From Furcasterigmium furcatum (taxonomy: Eukaryota; Ascomycota; Sordariomycetes; Glomerellales; Plectosphaerellaceae), in assembly GCA_001599815.1 (NCBI GenBank), contig BCIA01000005.1, positions 4,534,472 through 4,598,471 of the forward strand: a stretch of 64,000 bases of DNA, written 5' to 3'. Below the pieces are notes generated by a model that did not search any database, was not told where the DNA came from, and saw only the letters and a program-made list of their open reading frames with translations. Positions 23,160 through 34,552 of this stretch are shown piece by piece. How positions within the stretch are numbered: the stretch's first letter is position 1; the number at the start of each line of letters is the position of its first letter. Position numbers and translations under genes: made by a program.

Positions 23160-26100
23160 CTAGTACTTGCCCGTGACCTCGATGCCCGGAGTCCTGTAGA
23201 CCTCCCAGTTGTCAGCGGCTTCTGGCCTGCCGAAGGGCTTCAGAAGAGCGAAGCGGAAGACGTAGCGGCCCTCGGCGATCTGCGTGCCGTTGGCCAGCTT
23301 GCCGAACCACGAGTACCGGTTGAACTGGCCGCCGAGGTCGACGTGGCGGCCGGCGTTGCGGAGGGGGAACGAGAACGTCTGCTCGGGGTTGTTGATGGCG
23401 GGGTTGAAGACGGCATTGCCGAGCGACCAGGCGGCCACCGAGCCGACGTAGCCGTTCTCTCCGACGACGGGAGGGTACCGCCACTGGCGCTCCTGCCAGC
23501 CGGCCTCGAAGACGTCCCAGCGGACCTCGCGGACGCCCCAGACGGCCTTGTGCAGGATCTTGGGGAAGTCCTGCGCGCCGAGGCTGAGGTCGAACGAGTA
23601 GGAGGAGTCCTGCTCGATGGGAGTGTTGCCCACGCCGGAGACGGAGAGCGGGAAGCCGTGCTGGGTGAGGTCCACGGTGCGCCTCAGGTCGGCGCCGACT
23701 CCGAAGAAGGGGACGGATAGCTTGTCGCCGTTGTCACCGGTGACGAAGATCTTGCCACCGTATATGGGGAGGGCGGAGGCGTTCCAGCCGAGAGTATCAG
23801 GGTTGCGGAAGTTAACACTGCATACCATATGTCAGTCAGACCATTCATGGTAGATGAAAGTCGGGGGTGTTCTCATTACTTACGAGACGGTCTTGCTCTC
23901 GCCGGGCTGGAGAGTAAAAGGCCTGGGGAGGCTGACCTCCGCCTCAAGGCTCAGGGGACTCAGCTCAGCGAAGGACTTCAGGCGGTTGGTGATGCCCCCA
24001 GCCGTGGAAGGGAGCCAGCCATAGGTCTCGAAGCCAGCGCTGTGCTCGACAGACCACGTATAGCTGATAGCCTCCTCGCCGTCGTTGATGATCGATAGGT
24101 CGTGGTAACGGCGGAAGTAGCGAGTATCGTTAAGTGCGAACTTCGAGTTCTCAAACTCCAGTCTCGTGTCGTATTGGACGACCTTCCAGCCGTTGACGAG
24201 GCCGTTTCCGACCTGCGCGGGGGGCGCAGAGAAATCGTAGTCGGTAGTAGAAACCCCGTCCGACCAGGGGAGGGACGTTCCGCTGGACACAATACGTTGA
24301 TGGAGCTCCTTGGCGACGCCCTTTCCGTGGACGCTGCGGCCGCCGTGGAGGCCGATCCAGAGCGCGGCAACGCCAGCGACGTAGGGGCAGGCCATGGACG
24401 TGCCGCTGATGACCCGATAGGTCTTACCGATCCAGGCGCTGTAGATATCGCCTCCGGGGCCGGTGATGTCGGGCTTCAGCTGGAGATCGTACAGGCCACC
24501 CCAGGAGGTGAAGGCGCTGGGGCGGCCGGCGCCCTCGTACTGGATGGCGTAGACCTCGTCACGGTCACCGGCGGCGAAGTCGGCCGTGACCTCGCGACCT
24601 GCAATAACAGCGTCGATAATAGCGGCGCCAGCCTCGGCGGTGATCAGGCCGATGTCGCTGTTGACACGATTGTGTGAAGGGACAACGACGGGATTGTTAT
24701 CGTTGTATGCCAGGACGTACTTGGCACCGAGCGCCTCGAGGTTCTGGAGCTTGATGGCGAAGGTGCAGCCTCCACGGCGGACGAGCGCGACGGATCCAGA
24801 CAGATCGGGGCCGCTGCCGGGAGGGAAAGGCGCGCAAGCATCGTCGGCGACGGTCGTATCGAGGGTCAGGGGGACGATGGGCCAGCCGTTGACCTCGGCC
24901 GGGAAGGGAAGCCTCGCCGCGATATAGAGCTCCTTGGCGGTGGTGTTGGTCAGGCCGTCGGCGGACGTGGTGGTTTTCTCAAAGGCATATGTAGGGAAGA
25001 CCTCTGTCGTGCTGGAGGCGACGGCGAGGACGTTCTTGCCGGAGGACCCGGAGCTGCCGTAGAAAGGCCCGGCCGAGCCGCTGTTACCGGCTGAGATGGT
25101 CACCACGACGCCCTCCTCGACGAGGCGGGAGGCCACTTCGGCCCAGGCGTTGTCAGACCAGCCACTGGGGCCGCCGATACTGGCGGTAATGATGTCGACC
25201 TACTATGCTGTCAGTACCGGACCGGACCGTCTTCACGGGTTCGGAGACTCGGGGCTATTGTCACTCACACCGTCCTCGTAGGCGTGGAGGAAAGACTCGA
25301 TCAGGACATCGGCGGTGGTGCCACCCTGCTGCTTGTGAGTGTCTTGTGATTGATTGCCTCTGAAAGTGTTGTCAACTCACGAGCTGGGAGAAAACCTTGT
25401 ACGCATAGAGAGTGGCCTCGGGGGCAACACCTTGCCAGCTAGAAGCATGTGTCAGTGAGGGAGACATTCCCCTGCATTTATCTCATGATCCGCTTACAAC
25501 TCGGTCTTGCCGGCGATCGTGCCGGCAACATGGGTTCCATGGCCCTGGATGTCGTTGGGATCATCGTCGGGGGCACGGGGGGTGTTTGGCCAGACTGCAG
25601 CGGTTAGATGATGGAGGGTGAGATGAGATGGGATGGCTCAAGGCAGTTCTCGCGACTTACGACCATCGCCCACGAAGTCCCAGCCACCCGCAACCTTGAA
25701 ACCCTCGCCGAACCCGGCCCCAAGCTATTGCAGTCTGCTGTCAGCCGGCAGTTCAAATCCATGCTAATGGTTTGGCCGCACTTACAGCATGGTGACTCCA
25801 CTCGATACCGGTGTCGACAACACCAACCTTGGCTCCCTTACCAAGGATGCCGAGGTCGTGAAGTTTGTTGACCCCGGTGGCATTGTGGATGTTGTAGTCA
25901 AGGGCCGAGGCGGCTCCCACCACGGTGTCCTTGATGTCGACAGGGGAGAGCTCGACGTATTCGTTGAGCCAGACCCTCACAACGTCCGGCAGGGCAGCCA
26001 GAGTGTCGACGTTGAACTCCTCGGCCTTGACGCTGACACCGGCAAAGACGTCGCTGTCGAAAGTCTTGACGACCTCGATGCCGGGAGTGCTCGAGACCTC

Positions 26101-26306
26101 CTCCTGGCGCTTCCTCAGGGATGCCTGTAATTACTCAGTCAGCATGTAGTTTGTTGGGACAGAGCAACGAGGACGCGGACCTGGCTATACTCCAGGATGT
26201 AGCTGTTGGGGACCACGGCGGGAGCTTCCTCGTCCTCGGCCCGGCGTGCCAGGGCCAGGGCGCCCCCGATGAGAGGGAGGGCGGCGGTGAACCGGTTCAG
26301 ACGCAT
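23160..26306 (-). CDS. Secreted subtilisin-like serine protease (S8A subtilase with PA and C-terminal Fn3-like domains; 8 exons, 905 aa)
   Basis: Minus-strand exons are 26306-26181, 26124-25786, 25724-25661, 25594-25498, 25438-25381, 25328-25269, 25199-23884 and 23817-23160; phases close to 905 residues. MRLNRFTAALPLIGGALALA is a signal peptide. A propeptide of the inhibitor I9 type follows (SYILEYSQ... FAGVSVKAEEF). The catalytic triad is Asp146 (VVDTGIEWS), His195 (GHGTHVAG) and Ser516 (GTSMACPYVAG). A protease-associated (PA) domain is inserted before the Ser (SVALVRRGGCTFAIKLQNLEALG), and the last 300 residues resemble the DUF1034/Fn3-like tail of large fungal subtilases. It should be an extracellular endopeptidase. 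The exon-6 acceptor is a tandem CAGCAG, so one Gln may be optional. No GPI signal is evident. Confidence 0.93.
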
Positions 26307-28739
26307 TCTGATGGTCGCGGAAGGCAATGAAGATGAGATAGAGCTCCTCGAGCGTGCTGCGAGCAGTATCACGCCTACCACGGAGGTTGTCAGGCCAGGC
26401 CTTTATGTACACGGGTTTATATATACGGGGTTGAGAATGCCGCCATATCGTGATGTTGCCGACTTCCACCCCGAGGTTGCGGGGCTCGGGCTGTGTGCTG
26501 CGGCGAACGATAACGTGCTTCGAGGAATACTGCAGGATGCATCATGAACTTCCCGGTTCAGCCAATGCGCAGGGGCATCAAGGTGCTCATGGTAGCAACC
26601 CTGGCGGACACTGTTCCACCGTGCTGCTGCAAGCAATTGCTCACCTGCCGTATTGAGCAGAAACGTCATTATGGGTGAAGGTCTCAGAATATGGCACGAG
26701 GCTTAATGAATGTCCGGATGCAACCAAGACGCAGGCACATCCTGGTGAGCGGATATGCATCTGGATCCATGTCATGTTCCTCCGTGACCTTTGCTCCGTG
26801 AACAGGATGCTCCTAGTACTCTATACTTGTACCGGGCCAGCCACGGGAAAGCTCACATAGATGCTCAGCTGCTCAGGTAGGGGTCGAAGGGAGTCTACGA
26901 CATCCGCGACGGGGAAATATTTCAGGAGTTTTCCCGGCACCATCCGACGTGCCCTCTCTTGACTGCGACTGCAGCGCAGAGGGTGCGTTAATGGCGAGGG
27001 GATCACTCCTCTGCGCGACGGGTCCATGCTTCTCAAATAGGCAAGAGGAAAGAAGCTTGGCGAATCTCACATTCATCCCGCAGATATCGCCATGCAGCGT
27101 GCAGCTCGGGTCTCTTCCGGCTCTCGGCAAACCCCTGCCACCTTGATGGCGTCTACTAGTACCTGTGTCGACGCAGAATCGTAATATTCGGAGATGGTGC
27201 TGCACACCACCCTTTCGCCATGTCATACCTGTATTGCGAGTTAGGTACGTTGGACTCGCATTTGATCCTGCCATGACGGAAGTCGATAATACGAGGCGTC
27301 GCCGGGCCGTCCCCGATTCCCGACTCCCGACCCCCTCGATCGCGGGTTTCCTCGGAGATGCAGAAACACATTGGAAGTCCAGACCCGGTACAACTTATCG
27401 TCAATATTAGCGCCGCGATACAAGACGGCAGATTGCCTCAGGACAAGATGTCCTTGCACGGCGGGGGAGCGTAGGGTCCCAGACTTCCAGATAGCACCTC
27501 GTCACGACCTCACGGCATGGAGGTGACGTTCCCCATCACAGCTCCCATGTCCCCGAACTTCTTCACCCCGGCATATATAGGTAGGTATTGATACATTGGT
27601 AGGATCAAGATCTATATTGGTGAGCAGAACGACTCCTTAACGGCGATGGAGGGGGCCTGGCTATAAGTTTCTCCCGCGCCCTTCTCAAATAAGTAGGCAT
27701 ACCATTAACGCTTCATCTCACGCCAGACGTCAGAAACGTCACGTGGGACAGTATAACTATTAACTAAGGTGTCCACCACGTCGCGGGCACACCGCTTGTT
27801 ATCAATCAGTGTTACACCAACGTTCAAATGGCGGGCTGTAGCACGCTGACCTTCGATATCTCGGATATTACATACTCTACAGAGCTCCAGTGCGGCATAT
27901 CTCATGGCGCTGGAATTGAGATGGAGAACATTGACCTGAAGAACGGCCGTTCAGCCACCGGTGGCCGCCAAGACGTACAAGTTCAGCAACGTAAATCGGC
28001 CCAGGGGGTTCCCATGCTTGTGAGATGGAATAACGGCGGTGGATATACGAAGAAGGACGCACGATTTTCATGACCAAAGAAGCGTATGGGCATGACGCTG
28101 AGAAACTCTACATCGGTTGTTATAGATGAATCTCCTTACTTACCATTGAATACGAATAAGGAGTTGACCACCAGGTCGCTTGGATATGAAAATGTTGGTT
28201 TTGCGTTGAGGAGAATGACGTTTTCTCATTCATGCTGTTGCTTTATGTTGTAAAGACTTTCATGATATTGCGAGCTTTCCACCCGGAGCTGCATTCAGCT
28301 TGATATGGAGAACGACGAAGTTACTCATGAAGAGGCCAACCAAGCGAGTCTGACACCCAGGAATAATTGTCCCCGTTCCCGTCGATTGTCTGTCAGTCCA
28401 CCAAAGGTTTGGCGCACACGCCCCGTAATGGCCCGTGCCACCTGGGCCACCCGATAACTTAAACCACCTAACCGTGACCAGCAGGCCACCATGGGACGAC
28501 TGCACCCACCAGGCAGGCAACTGGGTCTCCGCTCTATCAGCCCCTGTTGCCCCTTTGATTCGACCTGAGGTGCATGGCACAGGCTCAAGGTGTCTTTTGA
28601 GCCGAGGGGTCCTCGAAGACGACCATTTCCTCTCCGTCACCTCACTCGAGCGCCATTCTCGACCTCAACTGGCATTGACGAAACGACCGATTGATTCCCC
28701 CACAGTTCGCTCGCTCGCCCGGCACCGCGCCCCTTCGCC
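26307..28739. other. 2.4-kb intergenic interval between the subtilase and ERV2-like genes
   Basis: This interval contains divergent promoters for the minus-strand subtilase and the plus-strand sulfhydryl oxidase. Several open frames below 135 codons show no family resemblance. The section at 27530-28260 is less GC-rich, with TATATA-like runs. The sequence acgtcagaaacgtcacgtggg (27725-27745) contains a CACGTG E-box and an imperfect repeat of acgtca. No RNA gene was recognised. Confidence 0.4.
26416..26425 (-). promoter_or_regulatory. Candidate TATA box of the subtilase gene
   Basis: The minus strand reads TATATATAAA about 110 nt upstream of the subtilase ATG, inside an otherwise GC-balanced flank. 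This spacing allows a leader of roughly 60-80 nt. A TATA-containing promoter would fit an inducible secreted protease. Confidence 0.5.
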
Positions 28740-29409
28740 ATGGCGCGCAGAACCCCAATCTCCGCTATCATCGTCTTGATGGTTATCGCCTTCTTCAGCG
28801 TCTCCTACCTCTTCTCCTCCAGCGACAGCGGCACAAACACCTTCGGTTCGGCGCCTGCGCCACTCACCAAGGACTCTGCTTCCCCGGCCGGCGACCTCGG
28901 CCACTTCGATAACAGCATCCTTCTGGGCGAGTCCATCGCGCCCAAGCTGGAGAATGCCACACTCAAGTACGCACGCACCATTAGCCGTACCATTTTCTCT
29001 ATCCTCTGCTAACCTCTCCCCCCCACACAGAGCCGAGCTCGGCCGCTCCTCCTGGAAGCTCTTCCACACCATGATGGCGCGCTTCCCCGAGGCGCCCTCC
29101 GACGACGACTCCCTCGCCCTCAAGACGTACATCCACCTCTTCGCGCGCCTCTACCCCTGCGGCGACTGCGCCGCGCACTTCCGCAAGCTCCTCGCCAAGT
29201 ACCCGCCCCAGGTCAGCAGCCGGCAGGCCGCCGCCGGGTGGGCGTGCTTCGTGCACAACGAGGTCAACAAGCGCCTGGAGAAGGAGGAGTTCGACTGCAA
29301 CAACATCGGCGACTTTTACGACTGCGGCTGCGGCGAGGAGGGGAAGGAGGGCGAGAAGAAGGCCGAGGGGTCCGCCGAGGGGTCCGTCGAGCTGAGAGGG
29401 GACTCGTAG
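28740..29409 (+). CDS. Erv2-like FAD-linked sulfhydryl oxidase of the secretory pathway (2 exons, 201 aa)
   Basis: Exons 28740-28966 and 29031-29409 join inside a Lys codon to give 201 residues. A short Arg-containing N-terminus followed by ISAIIVLMVIAFFSVSYLF is a signal anchor. The Erv/ALR domain begins at about residue 78 (ELGRSSWKLFHTMMARFP). The FAD-proximal redox pair is YPCGDC (Cys119/Cys122), HNEVNKRL holds the FAD-contact HNxVN motif, and a C-x16-C pair (Cys148/Cys165) is the structural disulfide. The tail carries CGC (174-176), the shuttle motif of yeast Erv2 that passes electrons from substrate thiols. The signal anchor plus CGC places it with Erv2 in the ER rather than mitochondrial Erv1. 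The extreme C-terminus is Glu/Lys-rich and probably disordered. It is 493 bp upstream of the proteasome gene on the same strand. Confidence 0.93.
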
Positions 29410-29902
29410 GGAAATAAAGGAGTCGCTGCTGGATGTGTGAGTTGGGATAACTGAGCGGCGCAGAGCTGCTGGCGCGTATAGAGGCGCCAATTGAATATAC
29501 AACGTCTGTTCATTTTGACTCGCGAATGTCATTAAACTGATCCCTGGGGTCATTCTGGGCCTGGATTGGCTTGTCTTTGCTTGAAAGATCTATCTGTGAC
29601 TGCGCCAGAGCTCTCGATCTGCAATTCCATCCGGCGGACCGCTGCGGGACCGCCGGGCGGGAACCAGATGCGATCTGCACCTGTCAGCGGACGGCGCCAG
29701 CCGCACATCACGTGACCTCCCCCAGTTTCGCAAGGCCAACGCGTCGGAGCTGCCTGAGCTCGACTGGAGCTTCAGCCTTCCCACCTCAAGCAGCTTCCAA
29801 CGTCCTCCCACCACCACGATACCCCCATTGCGAAGCTACATCCCGAACTCTGCAGCACTTCCGTACCAACACACACAAAGCTCCGCAGTACCAGTCTCGA
29901 GA
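29410..29902. other. Intergenic spacer, promoter of the proteasome beta-1 gene
   Basis: These 493 bp separate two plus-strand genes. The part around 29680-29900 includes gcacatcacgtgac and is pyrimidine-rich towards the ATG. No gene was seen. Confidence 0.4.
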
Positions 29903-30923
29903 ATGGATTTCACCACCACCGGCTCCCTGAACGAGGGTTCGTTTGGGCTCTTTCCTCCCCAAACCTCCCTCCACGAGCTAACCTTCGAGCTGCAGATGGC
30001 ATCCACGTCGACATGGAGAGGTTGAAGAAGGGCGAGGTCAAGTAAGTCTGGTGCCTTCCCGTCGATGCTACCGTTTGCTAACCAACTCCCAGCCTGGGCA
30101 CATCAATGTTCGTTCAACATCCCGCTTCCAGCATGACACAACTTCTCACATTCCAAACAGCATGGCCGTCACCTTCAAGGATGGCGTTATCCTCGGTACG
30201 CAACCCCTTCCTTCCAACCCCGGAACCACCCTCCTTGTTACAACACCTTTGAGAATCCTGACGCAGGCTAACATCTCCCCCCCTTCGCAGGCGCCGACTC
30301 GAGGACCACCACGGGCGCCTACATCGCCAACCGAGTGACCGACAAGCTGACCCGGGTCCACGACACAATATGGTGCTGCCGCTCCGGCTCCGCGGCCGAC
30401 ACACAAGCCGTCGCCGACATCGTCCAGTACCAGCTCGGCCTCTACGCCATGCGCAACGGCAAGCCCCCCATGACACAGACCGCCGCCTCCATCTTCCAGG
30501 AGATCTGCTACTCCAACAAGGACCGCCTGACGTGAGTTGCCACCGCCCCCCGGGCACCTCCTCGGGCAACCCTCCACCGCAGAATGCTGACAAACAAACC
30601 ACAGTGCCGGCCTCATCATCGCGGGCTGGGACGAGCGCCACGGCGGCCAGGTCTACAGCATGCCCCTCGGCGGGTCCCTACACAAGCAGTCCTACGCCAT
30701 CGGCGGCTCCGGCTCGACATACATCTACGGCTACTGCGACGCCAACTGGAAGGAGGGCATGGAGGAGGAGGATGCCGTCGCCTTCGTCAAGGGCGCGCTG
30801 CGGGAGGCGATCAAGTGGGACGGCAGCTCGGGCGGCGTCATCCGCATGGTCGTGCTGACCGGCAAGGGCGCCGACAGGCACCTCTACCTCCCGGACTCGG
30901 ATTACAAGGTGCGTCACGAGTAG
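29903..30923 (+). CDS. pre3: 20S proteasome subunit beta type-1 (PRE3/PSMB6; 6 exons, 229 aa)
   Basis: Exons 29903-29936, 29996-30041, 30093-30107, 30161-30195, 30291-30531 and 30605-30923 give 229 residues. Exon 3 is a 15-nt micro-exon (encodes LGTS plus flanking bases) needed to keep the family sequence. The propeptide ends in NLG, and Thr30 of LG|TSIMAVTF is the N-terminal nucleophile after autocleavage. The core contains GVILGADSRTTTG, the Asp and Arg typical of active beta subunits, plus DKLTRVHDTIWCCRSGSAAD and GGSGSTYIYGYCD. Beta-1 provides the caspase-like (post-acidic) activity of the 20S particle in cytosol and nucleus. Length and motifs match the family, and all introns are 51-95 nt. 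Confidence 0.95.
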
Positions 30924-33100
30924 ACGGCGGCGGGGCGGCGATGCTGAGGCTGCGGGGCGGGTGAGCGCGGCAGAGCGCCGTGTGCTGCCCTTGTCGCCGG
31001 GGCAGGCGACCGGCGGGCTGGCAACTGTACATTACGATAGACGATCAATGGACGGGACTGAAGTGCATCCAATACGCTGGAACCTGAACTCCGGACGGAC
31101 CACAATAAGCCGGGGAAGTCGACCCTGAAGGGGCGACAGAAGCAAGGCCGCTCGCTCAGGTGTCCGAGATTGCGGCCCTCGGCGAGGAAGCAAGCAGGTC
31201 GAAATTTCAGCCGGCGAATCACGCAGACCGTGCCTATACCTGCTGAATGTGGCGTCGCGGTGATATGCACGACGCAGGGTCGCTCGCCAAAGATGGTGGT
31301 ACAGCATCCACACCGCAGGCTGTTCCGCATGCAAGGCAAGGCGGTGAGAGACCGCTCGATGCCGGGGGCACAAGCCTCCGGGGCTGCAGGGTCGCCTGCC
31401 GCAATATTCATCTGGATTTGCTGGACTCAGCCTCCTTCAGTGAAGCTCGCGGGCAGCTATCAGAGTCCGGCTAACAGGGACGTCCCTGCTGTCTTGACCA
31501 GGTGTAAGTGGTCGGTCGTAGCCCCATATGTAGAATGACAATATGTAAAGCTGATCCTCACTTACCGTCGCCGAGGTGGTTCGAGTCGAGAACAGGAGCA
31601 ATCCGCGTTGGGCCATCATCTCATGTTCCTCCTCGGCGATACTCTGCGGTGGCGAGCTCGAAATAGATGAATTGGCATGTCACCAGCACGGCAGCGCACG
31701 TGCGGCCCCTGATCGACGATATGCGCCGGTCGCCTCGAGGTGCCTCCAGCACGTGTCCTCTGCATTGGAGATGCTGAAGCTCCGGCACTTGGGGAGAAAG
31801 TGCACGGAGCGTTGGGGTCCGGGCTCCCCGAGAACCAGAGCTGCGGCAGTCTCACCACGGGGCGCGTCAGGGTAGGGCTGAAGACAGGTGTCTCGTTGTG
31901 CTGATGCCATCGCGGACGGTGACGAATGACTGGGGCGAGGCTGCGAACGGGGCCAGGCTCATGGTTTTACGGCATCGAGTCCGCGCTGGCGGCTTGGGGC
32001 GAGGGATGGTGGAGCGTGCACGGCAGTGCGGTGAAGACAAGGGGATATGACGGAGTTGCTAGGGATGGTCCCGGGACGACCCCGTGGGCTTGTTCCGATG
32101 GGGGATTGGTCGGCCGGCCAGGGGTGGCCAGGACTCGGGGTGGGGAGAGCAGACGGCAGCGAGCGCGGGACTGGGCGTGTTGCGTGGCAGCGTGGGATGG
32201 GGCCTTGTCGCGGGAAAGCTTGATTTCTTCTTCCAGCGTTGGATTGCCCCTGTGCACCGGGCCAGCGCCTTCATCGTGGCGGCGGAAGACAGGGAGAGGA
32301 CAGCCGGAACCGATCGAAGGAAGGCCAAGTCGTTTTGCCTGATTGCCTGAGGGAGTGTCGGTCGGGAGAGCTGGCTGCGCCTATCAGGCTACTGGTGTGA
32401 TATGATGCAATGCTCGGGGGGTTATCAGTGACGAGAGAGGCGTAGGGAGCTTATCGTCTGGGCCTGGCAGTGTATCTCCGAGGGGAAGCTCGAGGCCCCT
32501 TGCATCGGTCCAGTGGTAGAGTACAAGTATGTACATTTGGCTTGATGATTCCAGAAGATGTTGATCAGCTGGAACATCTATCTTCAGTTGAACCGATAAC
32601 ATCAACCCCAATGACCGATACGATGCGATCGAGGCTGGCTGTCGATATGGCGGTCTTGTTCCGTAATCCGAGATGGTGGTCTGGCCAGGTCGGCCCCTGC
32701 CGCTAGAACCACACCGGGCCCTCCAGCCGCTACGCAGCATCAAGGCCAATCATGGTGGGCACCTGCCTCTGGCCTGCTGCATGTGTTGCGTCGGTGTCTC
32801 CAGTTCTCTTCTCCCTTTGGAGTTCTCGAACCTGTGCGGGCTTCGAGGAGGCTTTCGGACGACGCAACGGCGTAAGAGTGGAACTGGACGGTGAAGAAGA
32901 TGTCGGTCAGGGAGAGTCCTGGCTGTTCATGGGGCGGAAACGTGGAAGTGACCGTGAAAGTTTGTTGGTTGATGAGTGGAAGAGAAGCAACTTGCTTGAC
33001 TCGGACGATGCCATAAGAAATTCCACATGCGCTGAACGTCGTAGCGGTAACGCAGGTGTCCATGGCCTGGGACGTTCCTTCCCCCTTACGAGCCTTGTGC
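30924..33100. other. Gene-poor interval after the proteasome gene
   Basis: Several overlapping open frames of 70-165 codons occur on both strands, but none has recognisable motifs or consistent third-position bias. I see no RNA gene, array or transposon end. Confidence 0.4.
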
Positions 33101-34539
33101 TGGACCTGAGTGATGTGTGGACCCCACCTACCTCACTAAAGCCGACCGATGCTCTTTCCGCGCAGTCCAGGCTCTGTCCAACTCCAAACTCCCGTCCAGG
33201 TTCCTTTCCTGTCACTCCTCCTTCATTCTCCTCCTCCTCCATCAAACCGATCTCGTCTCCCCCCTCTCTTCATCGTTTCGTCTTGCGGGTTTTGTTTTGT
33301 TTACCGGTTGTTGTCCGCCCTCATCTGTCGCCCCGGCCATCTATCTCTACGCCGCCCGCCGCCCCGTGTCCCCTCGTCACGGATCCTCCCTATCTCGACA
33401 CCCTGACCTGACCTCTTTGACAGAGGCATCTCGCCGGTCGCATCGCGTCACCGGGCGCTGTCGAGACGACAGTTTATCGCACCCGCCGCAGCCTTCTGGC
33501 CCCGAAACAGACATTGTCAGCAACGCCCTCTTCCGTTGCTGCGGGCTCATCACAAGCCGCCGTTCGCCCTCGAAGCCACGTCCATCTTACCAGCGGCCAC
33601 ATTACATCCCTGGCAAATCGAATCCCGAGAACTGAAGGTCCGCCGTCAGCTTCTCGATCTCTCGATTCTACGACGAGGACGCCATCATCCTAACGACACC
33701 TCCGTCGACTCGACTCGAATCGACGACCTGCCCCGACGCCGTTGGTCCAGTGCCTCGCGTAAGTCGACCTTTTTCTTGTTCGGTGCTATCACGTTCATTG
33801 GATGCTTCTGTTCCTCTTGTCCCATTGCCAAACGTCCAACCCAGCAAAGTCACGACACAACCAATGCCGCCTCCTCCATATCCCCCGCGGCTCCAACACC
33901 AAGGAAGGGTTCCTGCGCGTTGCTGTCGCCGTCCCTCTCCAGCATCGCCTCGTGGTTCCTGGCAGCTGCCAGTGACGTTGTTACCCCTCGCAGCCCCCCT
34001 CCTCAGGCTACCTTGTCCTGGATGCGCTTTTTCGCCACCCGCCGCCCGCCCAATGGTTCACGGACCACCCCTCGTCGCGCGCCCACGTTTCCCATTCCCA
34101 ATCAGCCATTTACTGCCACCCCATTGCCAATCGCCCATCGTGCCTTGTCAGCCAAGATCTCGTCGCCGCCTTGCTCTCGCAGGAGTGAACTCTGTCTGGT
34201 CCCCCGGATCGCTCCAGGCCGATCTGTGAATGGACAGCCTCGCGGTATTACTTCGCTGTCAGTCATCGAGCGGCCGACTCATGAGTCCTGTCCATCTTCT
34301 CGGTGCAACCGAGTGGCTTACACCCCTGACTCGGTCCATCAGCACCCAACCTCCGGCTGTGTAGCCCAAGCCGGCGGCCGGTCCTCCATCCATTCCCCTC
34401 CGATATTTCCCTACGCCATGTTTCTTCGACATCTTTCCGCGCGCAAACAACCATCGCCTTCGCTAACTCCATCACGACAGTCGCAGCCGACCCTAATACC
34501 TAATTTCGACACCCTACATCCCGCCGAGAATACGATGCT
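33101..34539 (+). promoter_or_regulatory. Long pyrimidine-rich promoter/leader region of the PREG-like cyclin gene
   Basis: This stretch is markedly CT-rich on the plus strand, especially 33180-33420, as in promoters and leaders of highly regulated fungal genes. A good donor (gcgtaagtcgacc, GT at 33761) suggests an intron in the leader; possible acceptors lie near 34480-34493. The long plus-strand open frame 33536-34552 is Ser/Pro/Arg-rich and ends in the short uORF before the cyclin ATG. I read it as non-coding leader. Confidence 0.45.
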
Positions 34540-34552
34540 ATGGCAGCTGTGA
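34535..34552 (+). promoter_or_regulatory. Overlapping five-codon uORF at the cyclin start
   Basis: An ATG at 34535 opens a frame of five codons (MLWQL) ending in TGA at 34550-34552. It overlaps the cyclin ATG at 34540 in a different frame. Ribosomes starting at the uORF cannot simply run into the main frame, so main-frame translation would depend on leaky scanning or on a transcript start downstream of 34535. The overlap is seen directly; the regulatory role is inferred. Confidence 0.5.

Noticed and set aside
33536..34552. 338-codon plus-strand open frame before the cyclin
   Set aside because: It is Ser/Pro/Arg-rich without motif, contains a good donor site, overlaps the cyclin start and ends as the uORF; more likely leader sequence.
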